A program made the position numbers and the translations under genes. A stretch of 33,761 bases of DNA, from contig JAMOTK010000040.1 of NCBI GenBank assembly GCA_027062365.1, forward strand, positions 1 through 33,761. The letters are read 5' to 3'. Shown here one piece after another: positions 1 to 7,040 of the stretch; positions within the stretch are counted from its first letter, which is position 1; each line of letters begins with the position of its first letter. The notes below the pieces were generated by a model. The model made no database searches. It was not told the DNA's origin and saw only the letters and a program-made list of their open reading frames with translations. This DNA is from Sulfurovum sp. (GTDB lineage Bacteria; Campylobacterota; Campylobacteria; Campylobacterales; Sulfurovaceae).

Positions 1-714
1 CATAGAGAGTTAGGGGCTAAGAAGTCCGAGATACCCGAGTTTAAAGAGGTATTAGAGATGGAATTCTCAGATGTACCATTTCTCTATACCTTTGATGCAC
101 TAAATACCCAAGTAGAGAGCCTCAATGGGATTGAATCTAAAGGAAAGAGGTACTTAGCCAAAGTCAAAGGAAACCAAAAAACATTACTGAAACAAGTAAG
201 TGAAGCCTTTGAAGAGGAGTATGCAAAAGAGGTGCATACTATAGTAGAAGAGAAAGATAAAAGAGAGTCTATTGAGGGGAACAAATGGGTAAAAAGAGAG
301 ACTTATGTTTTAAGTGTAAAAAGTGATAAATTACTGATAAGCAATAGCTCTTTTAGTCATATAAAATCAATCATCAAGCAGGTAAAACATATAAATGATA
401 TGAAGGGCAAAACAAAAGTAAAAGAGCAATATTTAATTGCAAATTTTATAGAAAGCCCCAGCTACTTTAAAGAGGGAATCAAAGACCATTGGTGTTGTGA
501 AACCTACCATTACTATAAAGACAGATTAACAAAAGAGGATGATTGTAAAATATCAGTTAATCCTTTTGGATTAGCTATTCTAAGGAGTTTTGTTATTAAT
601 TGCATACAACTTCACCTAAACAAACATAAACCTAACAATAAAAGCCTCAATATGTCTGGTATTTTTAAGAGTTGTGGAAATAATCCTGATTTTTTGGGTA
701 GATTGGTTACATAA
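1..714 (+). CDS. ISAs1-family transposase, C-terminal part (start lies before the window)
   Basis: The frame is open from base 1, so the gene begins outside the window; an internal ATG at 58 is not the real start. The protein resembles the C-terminal half of ISAs1-type DDE transposases (H-repeat-associated family), which cut and join insertion sequence ends. Visible landmarks are the strand FLYTFDALNTQ, holding an acidic residue of the DDE core, then YLAKVKGNQKTLLKQ, and HWCCETYHYYKDRLTKEDDC, which corresponds to the family block HWxIEN...DVTFxED with the last catalytic acidic residue. The protein runs to the usual C-terminal end (NPDFLGRLV). The stop codon lies inside the 3' end of the truncated VIT gene on the other strand, so the element ends abruptly there. 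No terminal inverted repeat could be recognised. Whether the element is active cannot be judged from this half. Confidence 0.85.
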   Translation, partial: HRELGAKKSEIPEFKEVLEMEFSDVPFLYTFDALNTQVESLNGIESKGKRYLAKVKGNQKTLLKQVSEAFEEEYAKEVHTIVEEKDKRESIEGNKWVKRETYVLSVKSDKLLISNSSFSHIKSIIKQVKHINDMKGKTKVKEQYLIANFIESPSYFKEGIKDHWCCETYHYYKDRLTKEDDCKISVNPFGLAILRSFVINCIQLHLNKHKPNNKSLNMSGIFKSCGNNPDFLGRLVT

Positions 715-1165
715 TGGGATTTATATTGTATGAAAATGACCTATTGGCAGGAATGGGATAGAGTCTAAGTTTATAATGATTGCCTAAAGTTTTTTCCAAA
801 ATAGCAGGGTCTATCTGTTGGCGAATGGTATTTTCATAGCTCTCTTTTGCCTTGACTTTTGGGACAATCACAGCATCACGATACTGCCCCTCTATCTCCA
901 AAGCATAACCCACTACAGCTTGATTTTCTAGCAGAGGTAGCTTCAAATCTCCCTCTAAGATACGTTCATTTGGGTTATAAAATCCCATTTCATACGTCGT
1001 TTGGGCGATGTTTCCTGTGATTTTACTCTGAATATTGAGCGTTTGCAAGATGATAGGGTTGAGTGTATCATTGGCTAAGACAATGCTTGGGATAGGAATA
1101 GGTTCTATGGCATGGAGGGTAAGAAAGCTTAGAGATAAAGCAATTATTTTAAAGAGTGTTTTCAT
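707..1165 (-). pseudogene. VIT-domain protein, N-terminal fragment cut by the IS end
   Basis: The 152-residue product begins with a clear signal peptide (residues 1-19, MKTLFKIIALSLSFLTLHA). It then reads as a VIT (vault/inter-alpha-trypsin) domain: a beta-rich segment with TTYEMGFYNPNERILEGDLKLP, then LLENQAVVGYALEIEGQ and KVKAKESYENTIRQQIDPAILE. VIT proteins are normally several hundred residues long, with a von Willebrand A domain after the VIT domain. This one stops after the VIT domain, exactly where the convergent ISAs1 transposase ends (8-base overlap), so it looks truncated by insertion or deletion. The intact form would be a secreted or surface protein. The fragment could still be translated, but it lacks the expected downstream domain. 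Confidence 0.7.
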
Positions 1166-1179
1166 TTTTAGCCTTTATA

Positions 1180-1197
1180 AAAGAGTATCTACTCTTT
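1180..1197. repeat. Short perfect inverted repeat between two gene fragments
   Basis: AAAGAGTA and TACTCTTT flank a two-base centre. The palindrome covers the stop codon of the AAA-like fragment and lies just upstream of the VIT fragment. It lacks a clean T-run in either direction, so calling it a terminator would be weak. Confidence 0.35.
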
Positions 1198-1503
1198 ATT
1201 GTAGCCAAAAATGAAAGAAGTTGATATGATAATATCAAGAAATGAATTGTACCATTGTATCAAAGTAATATCTTCACTACCAAAAGAAGACATATCAATA
1301 TTGACACAGTTATATCCCTCTTGGGCTAATCTATGAGATGTTTGTACCCTTAGAGAGGATTTACCCACTTGTCTAGCATTGAGAATATAACAGTATTTAG
1401 ACTCTTTAAGAGATTGATAAAGTGTAGTATCTGCTTCTCTTTGGATATATGCTTTGCTCTCTATAGGAAGTGTGCCACCTACTTGATAGAAGTTATTACT
1501 CAT
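1189..1503 (-). pseudogene. AAA-like ATPase (AAA_35 type), N-terminal fragment
   Basis: The 104 residues match the N-terminus of the AAA-like domain family: FYQVGGTLPIESKAYIQRE, then YCYILNARQVGKSSLRV, which contains the P-loop core GKSS, then GYNCVNIDMSS, as in the family's strand after the P-loop. The protein loses similarity after WYNSFL and stops before any Walker B sequence, so it cannot be a complete ATPase. Its ATG overlaps the stop of the upstream PIN toxin (ATGA), so the start is probably native and the 3' part was lost. The missing middle portion of such an ATPase is found upstream, fused to a PIN N-terminus at 2152-2601. The two pieces are in the wrong order for one gene simply split by an insertion. 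Confidence 0.65.
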
Positions 1504-1907
1504 AATATAATTATCTCAACTTCTGTGATATTTTGTAATTTTTTAAATCCTTTATCAAAAGTTACTAATTGCTTAGAGATATAATATTCAGCAAAAGCTA
1601 AATGAAATACATCAAAGGAGTGTCTATAAAAATCTTTTTGCTTCATAATCTCTAAAGCCCTTTGATACACATCATTAGAGGGTTTAATAAACTTACGCAT
1701 AAAATTTAAATATTTTTCTATATCTTCTTGACTCTCTTTTTGTTTTTTTGCTATAAATGCATACTCATAGAGATTTATCTCTGATGTGATAAGCATTTTA
1801 TTCTCTATTGCATTATGTAGTAAATTGATAGACTTAGCTTGTTGCGTTTCATCATCTACTTTAGATAAAAAAGCATAAAGATAAATATTGGTATCAAAGT
1901 ATATCAT
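1500..1907 (-). CDS. PIN-domain toxin (VapC-like ribonuclease)
   Basis: This is a 135-residue PIN-domain protein, the length expected for VapC-type toxins, which cleave RNA with Mg2+ held by conserved acidic residues. Visible are the N-terminal YFDTN (first Asp), SEINLYEYAF (central Glu), HSFDVFHLAFAE and TFDKGF near the C-terminus (the later acidic cluster). The start overlaps the end of the putative antitoxin by 14 bases, the usual coupling in toxin-antitoxin pairs. All catalytic positions seem present, so the toxin may be functional. Its stop overlaps the start of the AAA-like fragment. Confidence 0.8.
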   Translation of the reverse strand: MIYFDTNIYLYAFLSKVDDETQQAKSINLLHNAIENKMLITSEINLYEYAFIAKKQKESQEDIEKYLNFMRKFIKPSNDVYQRALEIMKQKDFYRHSFDVFHLAFAEYYISKQLVTFDKGFKKLQNITEVEIIIL

Positions 1908-2133
1908 CTATCATCTCATCTGTATCTATAGCATTCTTTTTAGTAAGCATTACTTGATTATCCCCTTTTCTAACAAGAGAATAAAATTCCTTTAAAATAT
2001 CATCATCATTATTATCATTTGAATGAGGTTTTTTGATACTAATCTCTTTTATCATATCCTCTTTTAAACTCTTCAATAGATTTAAAACACTATCTATATA
2101 ATTATCATCTATTTTTAATTCTATTATTTGCAT
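1894..2133 (-). CDS. Putative antitoxin paired with the PIN toxin
   Basis: This small acidic protein of 79 residues sits directly upstream of the PIN toxin and overlaps it, the position and size of a type II antitoxin. It begins MQIIELKIDDNYIDSVLNLL, similar in style to the other antitoxin at 2602-2829 (MQKIIIKINSSIYEHIMLFL). Both look like members of an antitoxin type whose N-terminus forms a strand and helix. An Asp/Asn-rich stretch lies in the middle (residues about 39-46). No DNA-binding fold can be assigned by eye. The function rests on context. Confidence 0.6.
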   Translation of the reverse strand: MQIIELKIDDNYIDSVLNLLKSLKEDMIKEISIKKPHSNDNNDDDILKEFYSLVRKGDNQVMLTKKNAIDTDEMIDDIL

Positions 2134-2151
2134 ATTATTATCCTTTATAAA

Positions 2152-2601
2152 TTAAAATGTTTCTAGTTTCACCTTTAGACCAGTATTAAAGGGTGATTGA
2201 TTAGGATTATCAATCGCTAAACTTGCATCAGAAGAGTAAGACAAAATCATATTAAATTTTTTCCAATCTTGATTACTAGATGGTTTACTATCATTCCAAG
2301 CCCTAAGCATTCCAAAAAAATCACTAGAAACACTTTTATATTCAAACAATCTATCTGCTTCATCTATCAATAAAACAATAGGTTTATCAACAAGAGATAA
2401 AATTTTGCTCATATATTTTTCTGCTCTTCTTTTAGGAGAAAAATGAGATATTTTTTGTATAAAATTCTCTTCTAACGCTACAATAGATAGTTCATCTAAT
2501 ATATAAGCAGATACAGCTTTATATTGCTCTATAAAATCATCAATCTTTTTCTCTCCGTTTAGATAATAGATAATGATATTGGAATCTAGTAGATATTTCA
2601 T
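2152..2601 (-). pseudogene. Chimeric ORF: PIN toxin N-terminus fused to middle of an AAA-like ATPase
   Basis: The first 28-30 residues (MKYLLDSNIIIYYLNGEKK) are a typical PIN-toxin start with the first catalytic Asp. From about residue 35 the protein is instead an AAA-like ATPase segment: SPKRRAEKYMSKIL, then PIVLLIDEADRLF with a textbook Walker B DEAD-like acidic pair, DFFGMLRAWNDS and QSPFNTGLKVKLETF, after which it stops. It therefore lacks the rest of the PIN domain, and also the P-loop and C-terminus of the ATPase. The start is immediately adjacent to the stop of the upstream antitoxin, as in a normal antitoxin-PIN pair. The simplest reading is an in-frame deletion that joined a PIN gene to a following ATPase gene. 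Neither activity is expected. Confidence 0.65.
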
Positions 2602-2829
2602 TTAGTGAGCATCTCTATAAATATCTCTATCTTCTCTTATCTCCCTTTGCCATTCTACGGGGTCTTTTATTTTACCTTTCAATATACCAAATGCTTTTGT
2701 AGATGCTTTGGAGGGTATGGAGTTTTTATTTGGGATTTGAATATCTATTAGATTTTTAGGTAAACTTTGTAGAAAAAGCATAATATGCTCATAAATAGAG
2801 GAATTAATCTTAATAATTATCTTTTGCAT
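2602..2829 (-). CDS. Antitoxin of a PIN-type module (its toxin is now chimeric)
   Basis: This 75-residue protein ends AFGILKGKIKDPVEWQREIR, a C-terminal signature often seen in antitoxins encoded before PIN toxins. That segment probably binds and blocks the toxin. It starts with a short strand-helix block. The downstream gene begins directly after its stop but is only the first part of a PIN toxin fused to other sequence, so the antitoxin appears orphaned. A likely -10 lies at 2848-2853 and an AAGGA ribosome-binding site at 2836-2840. Confidence 0.65.
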   Translation of the reverse strand: MQKIIIKINSSIYEHIMLFLQSLPKNLIDIQIPNKNSIPSKASTKAFGILKGKIKDPVEWQREIREDRDIYRDAH

Positions 2830-2847
2830 CTAGTATCCTTTTCTTTT

Positions 2848-2853
2848 ATTATA
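2848..2853 (-). promoter_or_regulatory. -10 element (TATAAT) for the leftward toxin-antitoxin cluster
   Basis: On the minus strand this reads TATAAT, about 20 bases before the ATG of the antitoxin at 2829 and upstream of an AAGGA Shine-Dalgarno. No convincing -35 is visible. Confidence 0.45.
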
Positions 2854-2916
2854 GCTATTTTTTGGTAAATAGTGGTTAAGGGGTTGCTTAAACTTTATGG
2901 TATAATAATCTAAACA

Positions 2917-3039
2917 AAAGACCTACCTCAAAATGAATTTTCAAAACTAAGAGAGTGGTTTTCAAAGTATGATTCTGAGATTTTGGATAAATAGATACTT
3001 GCCGATAATCAAGTAGTAAAAAAATTTAAGTTTGATTAG
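2917..3039 (+). pseudogene. Remnant of an antitoxin gene
   Basis: Read in the frame of 2917, this stretch gives LPQNEFSKLREWFSKYD, then DSEILDK, a TAG, then ILADNQVVKKFKFD and a second stop. This pattern (LxxxExxxLREWFxxYDxxxWDxQIxxDxxxGKL) is the C-terminal part of a common addiction-module antitoxin family that pairs with RelE/ParE toxins. It lacks a start and carries an internal stop, and no toxin of its own follows, so it is a dead fragment. Confidence 0.55.
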
Positions 3040-3044
3040 CTTTT

Positions 3045-3053
3045 TGCTATAAT
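3045..3053 (+). promoter_or_regulatory. Extended -10 promoter (TGCTATAAT) of the RelE-like module
   Basis: TGC followed by TATAAT lies 28 bases before the antitoxin ATG at 3082, with AGGAG at 3069-3073 as the Shine-Dalgarno. The same extended -10 occurs before several other genes in the window. Confidence 0.6.
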
Positions 3054-3081
3054 GAATTAAAAATTTATAGGAGCATATACA

Positions 3082-3300
3082 ATGACAATATTACTAGAGA
3101 CAGCATTCAAAAAAGCTTCTGCTTTACCTGAGGTAGAGCAAGATATATTTGCAAAACTTTTTATGGAAGAGATAGAGTCTGAAAAAAAGTGGGGTGAACT
3201 TTTTTCTCAGTCAGAAGATTTATTGGGAGATATGGCAGATATGGTTTTAGATGACTATGCTAATGCAAAAACCAATCTCCTGACACAAGAGCAACTTTGA
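3082..3300 (+). CDS. Type II antitoxin of a RelE-like pair
   Basis: This 72-residue acidic protein follows the pattern LLETAFKKASALPEVEQD, then EIESEKKWGELFSQSEDLLG, a family of small antitoxins found directly before RelE-like toxins. It would bind and neutralise the downstream toxin and probably repress its own promoter. Its last codons overlap the toxin start by four bases (TTGA), so the two are translationally coupled. It has a good Shine-Dalgarno (AGGAG, spacing 8) and an extended -10 promoter upstream. The identification rests on pattern and context, both of which fit well. Confidence 0.75.
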   Translation: MTILLETAFKKASALPEVEQDIFAKLFMEEIESEKKWGELFSQSEDLLGDMADMVLDDYANAKTNLLTQEQL

Positions 3301-3560
3301 CCTCTCATACTCATAAGAATTTTTGGAAACTTTATAAAAAACTATCAAAAAATGTAAAGATACAAGCTAAAAAGCAGTATCTTATTTTTGATAATGACCC
3401 TTATCATGCTAGTTTACATTTTAAATGTGTGCATTTGACCAAACCCATATACTCAGCAAGAATTACAAAAGATTACCGAGCAGTAGGAGTTTTGACAGAT
3501 GATATAATCGTATGGTTTTGGATAGGTAATCATGCTTCGTATGACAAGTTGATAAAGTAG
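3297..3560 (+). CDS. RelE/ParE-superfamily toxin
   Basis: This 87-residue basic protein starts at TTG, overlapping the antitoxin stop. The C-terminal half, HASLHFKCVHLTKPIYSARITKDYRAVG and VWFWIGNHASYDKLI, is characteristic of a RelE-like family whose members end in WFWIGxHxEYDxL. Such toxins usually cleave mRNA, often on the ribosome. The fold's basic and aromatic positions are kept (Arg in SARITKDYR, His in GNHASYD), so the gene looks intact. It forms a two-gene operon with the preceding antitoxin and is followed by a terminator-like hairpin at 3649-3673. Confidence 0.8.
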   Translation: MTSHTHKNFWKLYKKLSKNVKIQAKKQYLIFDNDPYHASLHFKCVHLTKPIYSARITKDYRAVGVLTDDIIVWFWIGNHASYDKLIK

Positions 3561-3648
3561 CTTCGATTTGACCAACGGAGATACCCTTGTGTGTATCAAA
3601 CAAGGATACCTAAAATAATATATAAGAGATTATCACTTTCTTTTCTTG

Positions 3649-3673
3649 TACCCATACTTAAATGGGTATTTTT
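3649..3673 (+). terminator. Rho-independent terminator-like hairpin
   Basis: TACCCAT (3649-3655) pairs perfectly with ATGGGTA (3662-3668) around a six-base loop and is followed by a T-run. It lies 89 bases after the RelE-like toxin. The rest of the interval 3561-3783 shows nothing recognisable. Confidence 0.5.
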
Positions 3674-3783
3674 ATGAGTGTTATTGAGGCAAAGTTTAAG
3701 TTTTCATCGTTATATGACCCCTAGAGATTTACCTTAAAGTACCATGACTATACAGGACATAGGAACTAAGGAAAGCAAAATTA

Positions 3784-4452
3784 TTATTTACTTTTAAAAT
3801 ATTTCTGAAAATATTTATGCCTTCTATTATTAGGTTTTAGTACAGACCAATAATGACCTTTATTAAAAAAAACTTTACCTTTTCTTTTAACTAGTCTATC
3901 TAATATAATTATACCACATTCAAGATTTTTCTTAGGGTCAAATATTGTTTTTGAAGAATCCCTAGATAATTTAAATTTATCTTTTTTCCAATCAAAATCA
4001 CACCCATAATATCTTTTATCTGAATAAGATAGTTGTAGTAATCCTTCTGATAAATAGAATGATTTTGTTTGATTATCCCAGCCTCTTTTGTCTTTTGAAG
4101 CAAATCTTTTTCTATTTTGTTGATTTTTATTCCAGTCATTTATATATTTATTACAATTTTCTTCTGACCATACACTAAGACATGAAACACCTAAATTTTT
4201 TTCCCAATATATACTTGTAGGCTTAAGGTTACTTTCTGCACGAGCAAGTGCGTAGAAAAAAGTTTTCCAATAATTCATATCATTATTATATTCTAAAAGA
4301 TTAGTACCTCTTTCCTTTATATAATCTTCAATATAAACATCATATTTTTTATCCCAACCACTTTTTAAAGTATTGTTATTTAATAATTCATTTTGACAAC
4401 TACTCAGAGCAAGGAGTAATCCCATTAAGATAAAAATCTTTTTCATTTTCAT
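3784..4452 (-). CDS. Lipoprotein resembling an SLT-type lytic transglycosylase
   Basis: The 222-residue protein has a lipoprotein signal (hydrophobic stretch, then ALSSC with Cys about 19), so it should be anchored in a membrane facing the periplasm. The body carries features of a soluble lytic transglycosylase fold: FFYALARAESNLKPTSIYW, where the Glu of ARAES is in the position of the catalytic acid, then LSEGLLQLSYSD, similar to the family block xxGLxQxxP, and IFDPKKNLECGIIILDRLV, the block in which the family counts repeats of the helical core. Such enzymes cleave peptidoglycan glycan strands. It stands alone, leftward, upstream of the divergent radA. Cell wall remodelling or a lysis function are both possible. 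The assignment is by motif only. Confidence 0.6.
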   Translation of the reverse strand: MKMKKIFILMGLLLALSSCQNELLNNNTLKSGWDKKYDVYIEDYIKERGTNLLEYNNDMNYWKTFFYALARAESNLKPTSIYWEKNLGVSCLSVWSEENCNKYINDWNKNQQNRKRFASKDKRGWDNQTKSFYLSEGLLQLSYSDKRYYGCDFDWKKDKFKLSRDSSKTIFDPKKNLECGIIILDRLVKRKGKVFFNKGHYWSVLKPNNRRHKYFQKYFKSK

Positions 4453-4605
4453 TAAGAATCCTTTTATTTAATATTATTATATAATAACAAATATTGATTT
4501 TATATTATTTTTCTTTAGTAATCTTGACTTTTTTGCTAGACTAGAGTATATATCCATAAAACATGTCAATTTAACATACTTCTAGCATAAAAGATTTTTT
4601 TTGTC

Positions 4606-4611
4606 TATAAT
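4606..4611 (+). promoter_or_regulatory. -10 element (TATAAT) upstream of radA
   Basis: A perfect TATAAT lies 27 bases before the radA ATG, after a T-rich run. AGGAG at 4627-4631 is the Shine-Dalgarno, seven bases from the start. Confidence 0.55.
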
Positions 4612-4638
4612 GTCTTATTCTAGTTTAGGAGTGATATA

Positions 4639-5988
4639 ATGGCGAAGAAAAAAACACTTTTTGAGTGTCAATCATGTGGATTTCAATCTCCTCGATGGAT
4701 GGGGAAGTGTACCTCTTGTAATGAGTGGGAGAGTATGGTAGAGCTTAGTACAGAACAGATTAAATATCTCAAAGAAACGAGCCATTCTAGTAGGGTTGCT
4801 ACAGCGATTAAAGCCATGCCTATTACACAAATCAAAGAAGACAATGTCACACGGTTTACTTCTGGGAGTAGAGAGTTAGATTTGGTACTAGGTGGGGGTG
4901 TGGTGCCTGGGTCATTGACGCTTATTGGGGGTAGTCCTGGGGTGGGGAAATCTACGCTACTTTTGAAAATAGCAGGTAATCTAGCCAAGGTCAATAAAAA
5001 AGTCCTCTATGTCTCAGGAGAAGAGTCAGCAGGACAGATAAAGCTACGTGCCAATCGTCTTGATGCCAACCATGACAATCTTTACCTTTTACCAGAGATT
5101 AACCTCTCTACAGTTATCAATGAAATCAACCATCAATCGTATCAATTTATCATTATTGATTCTATCCAAACACTCTATAGCGAAGAGACCCCCTCAGCAC
5201 CTGGGTCGGTCACGCAAGTGCGTACCATTACCTTTGATTTGATGCGTATTGCTAAGTCTTTGCATATCCCTATCTTTATCATAGGGCATATCACCAAAGA
5301 TGGCTCGATAGCAGGGCCTAGAGTGCTAGAACACATGGTAGATACGGTACTCTATTTTGAAGGAGATACCAATTCTGAGTTACGTCTCTTACGTGGATTC
5401 AAAAATCGTTTTGGTGCGACCAATGAGGTGGGTATCTTTGAGATGAACAAAGAAGGTCTCAATGATGCCACGTCTATGGCAGGGAAATTTTTTAACAAAG
5501 AAAAACTACAATCAGGCTCTGCACTAACGGTCATTATGGAGGGTTCTCGTCCCATTATCATAGAAGTTCAAGCCCTAGTTTCAGAAGCGTATGGACATCC
5601 AAAACGCTCTTCTACAGGCTTTGACAACAATCGTTTAGGTATGTTACTCGCCCTACTTGAAAAAAAGTTAGATTTGCCTTTGGGTACGTATGATGTGTTT
5701 ATCAATGTCTCAGGAGGCATCAAAATCAATGACCCCTCTGCTGATTTGGCAATCATCGCTGCCATACTTAGTAGCTATAGAGACCGTGAATTGAGTGCTG
5801 AGAGTCTATTTTTGGGTGAAGTGAGCCTTACAGGGGAGATACGTGAAGTATCAGCACTCTCTCAACGCCTCAAAGAGATAGAAACCCAAGGATTTTTAAA
5901 AGCCGTCATCCCCAACAAACCTACAGAAAAAACCAATATCAAATGCTTTATCGCTGATGAAGTTTCTAAGGTTGTAGAGTGGATGTAA
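4639..5988 (+). CDS. radA: DNA repair protein RadA (Sms)
   Basis: RadA is a RecA-related ATPase that helps branch migration and processing of recombination intermediates. The 449-residue length is typical. The N-terminal zinc finger is CQSCG...CTSCNEW (Cys 10, 13, 24, 27). The Walker A is GGSPGVGKST (about residues 97-106), Walker B FIIIDSIQ (about 170-178), and the RadA-specific KNRFG motif is present (about 254-258). The C-terminal part is the Lon-protease-like domain (SGGIKINDPSADLAIIAA). The last 62 coding bases form one copy of a perfect 65-bp direct repeat whose second copy lies 5.6 kb downstream. The gene is therefore complete but marks the left edge of an inserted island, which separates it from acpS. 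Confidence 0.97.
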   Translation: MAKKKTLFECQSCGFQSPRWMGKCTSCNEWESMVELSTEQIKYLKETSHSSRVATAIKAMPITQIKEDNVTRFTSGSRELDLVLGGGVVPGSLTLIGGSPGVGKSTLLLKIAGNLAKVNKKVLYVSGEESAGQIKLRANRLDANHDNLYLLPEINLSTVINEINHQSYQFIIIDSIQTLYSEETPSAPGSVTQVRTITFDLMRIAKSLHIPIFIIGHITKDGSIAGPRVLEHMVDTVLYFEGDTNSELRLLRGFKNRFGATNEVGIFEMNKEGLNDATSMAGKFFNKEKLQSGSALTVIMEGSRPIIIEVQALVSEAYGHPKRSSTGFDNNRLGMLLALLEKKLDLPLGTYDVFINVSGGIKINDPSADLAIIAAILSSYRDRELSAESLFLGEVSLTGEIREVSALSQRLKEIETQGFLKAVIPNKPTEKTNIKCFIADEVSKVVEWM

Positions 5989-5991
5989 AAT
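5927..5991 (+). repeat. 65-bp direct repeat, left copy (radA 3' end)
   Basis: Bases 5927-5991 are identical to 11585-11649. The repeat covers the last 20 codons and stop of radA plus three bases. It behaves like an attachment-site or target duplication: insertion at the 3' end leaves radA intact. Confidence 0.9.
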
Positions 5992-6126
5992 GATGAGGGG
6001 ATTAATATCATATTAAAATATACGATAATTCTCTCCAAAATATAGCTTATTTCAAGTATTTTAGTCTGTTTTTGAGGTATTTTTTATAGGGTACTGAATG
6101 GTTACAAAACTTTTAACTAGACGAAA

Positions 6127-6990
6127 CTAATTTAATTTTTCAAACATATCTATTAAATCCTTTTTCAATTCGTCTTTCAATTCTTCTGGTTCTAGGATTG
6201 TTAAATAAGGTAACCATTGTTTAATCAATGGTAAAACTTCTTTAGCTTGTGTATATTTCACAGTAATTTTAATGCTACCATCTTTCTCTTTATTTTTAAA
6301 TTTATGAGATTTCATAAGGATTTCCATATTTTCATCAAAATATTTTGAGATTGATGGTTCGGCTAATAAGACAGCCTCTCTTTGCTCTACACCATATAAT
6401 GAAAATTCATTTTGAAACTTATTTATTTGAAATTCTTTATATTTTTCAACAGACTTCTCTTCAAATTTCTTCTCTTTAATTTCTATATCTATAATATTAT
6501 TAATTAAGCTATACTCTAACTTACTCTCATGTATATATAAAACCCACCAATTATTATTGACAGATTCTAATCCAATAGCTTTAATATCTTTTATCCAAAC
6601 CTCATTATCAAATTGTATATCACAAAAATAGTTATTTTTTATAATAGTAGATATTTCATTTCCTCTTTCACTAAGACTAAAAAGTGAAGAATATTCTTTT
6701 AATACATTTTCCATCTCATTGATAGTAGTAATAGCATCTTCAATAAGTCTATATTCGACTTTATTACTTCGACCTACTTTTATATTCTTATCAACTTTTT
6801 CAATAAATTTTTCATCTTCCATTTTACTAAACAATGTTTTAATATTTCTACTGCTTTGTTTACATTTCTCTAAAATTTTAATATTATCAGCACTAATTGT
6901 TTTATCTTTCGCTCTCTGAAATTCATGAATAATATATAAAAAACATTTATAGTTTAAATTTTTAGATTTTTCCAATTTATTTTTCCTCAA
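6127..6990 (-). CDS. WYL-domain transcriptional regulator
   Basis: This 287-residue protein has an N-terminal helical region that fits a winged helix-turn-helix (residues about 10-80), a WYL-like core (NNWWVLYIHESKLEYSLINNI, about 145-165), and a C-terminal WCX-like end (EVLPLIKQWLPYLTILEPEELKDEL). WYL regulators bind nucleic acid ligands and often control phage-defence operons (BrxR and CapW are examples). It is the last gene of the leftward island operon. A perfect 13-bp inverted repeat (7001-7034) sits just upstream and may be its operator. The coordinate 6990 uses a TTG; a second TTG at 6975 has a better placed GAGGA and may be the true start. The typical WYL tripeptide is only approximated here (WVL). 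Confidence 0.7.
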   Translation of the reverse strand: MRKNKLEKSKNLNYKCFLYIIHEFQRAKDKTISADNIKILEKCKQSSRNIKTLFSKMEDEKFIEKVDKNIKVGRSNKVEYRLIEDAITTINEMENVLKEYSSLFSLSERGNEISTIIKNNYFCDIQFDNEVWIKDIKAIGLESVNNNWWVLYIHESKLEYSLINNIIDIEIKEKKFEEKSVEKYKEFQINKFQNEFSLYGVEQREAVLLAEPSISKYFDENMEILMKSHKFKNKEKDGSIKITVKYTQAKEVLPLIKQWLPYLTILEPEELKDELKKDLIDMFEKLN

Positions 6991-7000
6991 TCATTTATTT

Positions 7001-7034
7001 AAAGTAAATTAACTTGAATGCGTTAATTTACTTT
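7001..7034. promoter_or_regulatory. Perfect 13-bp inverted repeat before the WYL regulator
   Basis: AAAGTAAATTAAC (7001-7013) and GTTAATTTACTTT (7022-7034) are exact reverse complements around an 8-base centre. It fills most of the 50-base gap between the 98-residue protein gene and the WYL gene. On the transcribed strand it is followed by A-rich rather than T-rich sequence, so an operator or an RNA stem for attenuation is more likely than a simple terminator. Confidence 0.5.
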
Positions 7035-7040
7035 TAGGTT

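Noticed and set aside
3585-3605. Hairpin CCTTGT / ACAAGG after the RelE-like toxin
   Set aside because: A six-base stem with no T-run; the hairpin at 3649-3673 is the better terminator.
3909-4139. Leftward 76-codon frame inside the lipoprotein gene
   Set aside because: It is a shifted frame of the transglycosylase-like lipoprotein and has no motifs of its own.
5352-5765. Leftward frames inside radA
   Set aside because: Antisense shadows of a well conserved gene with no motif support.
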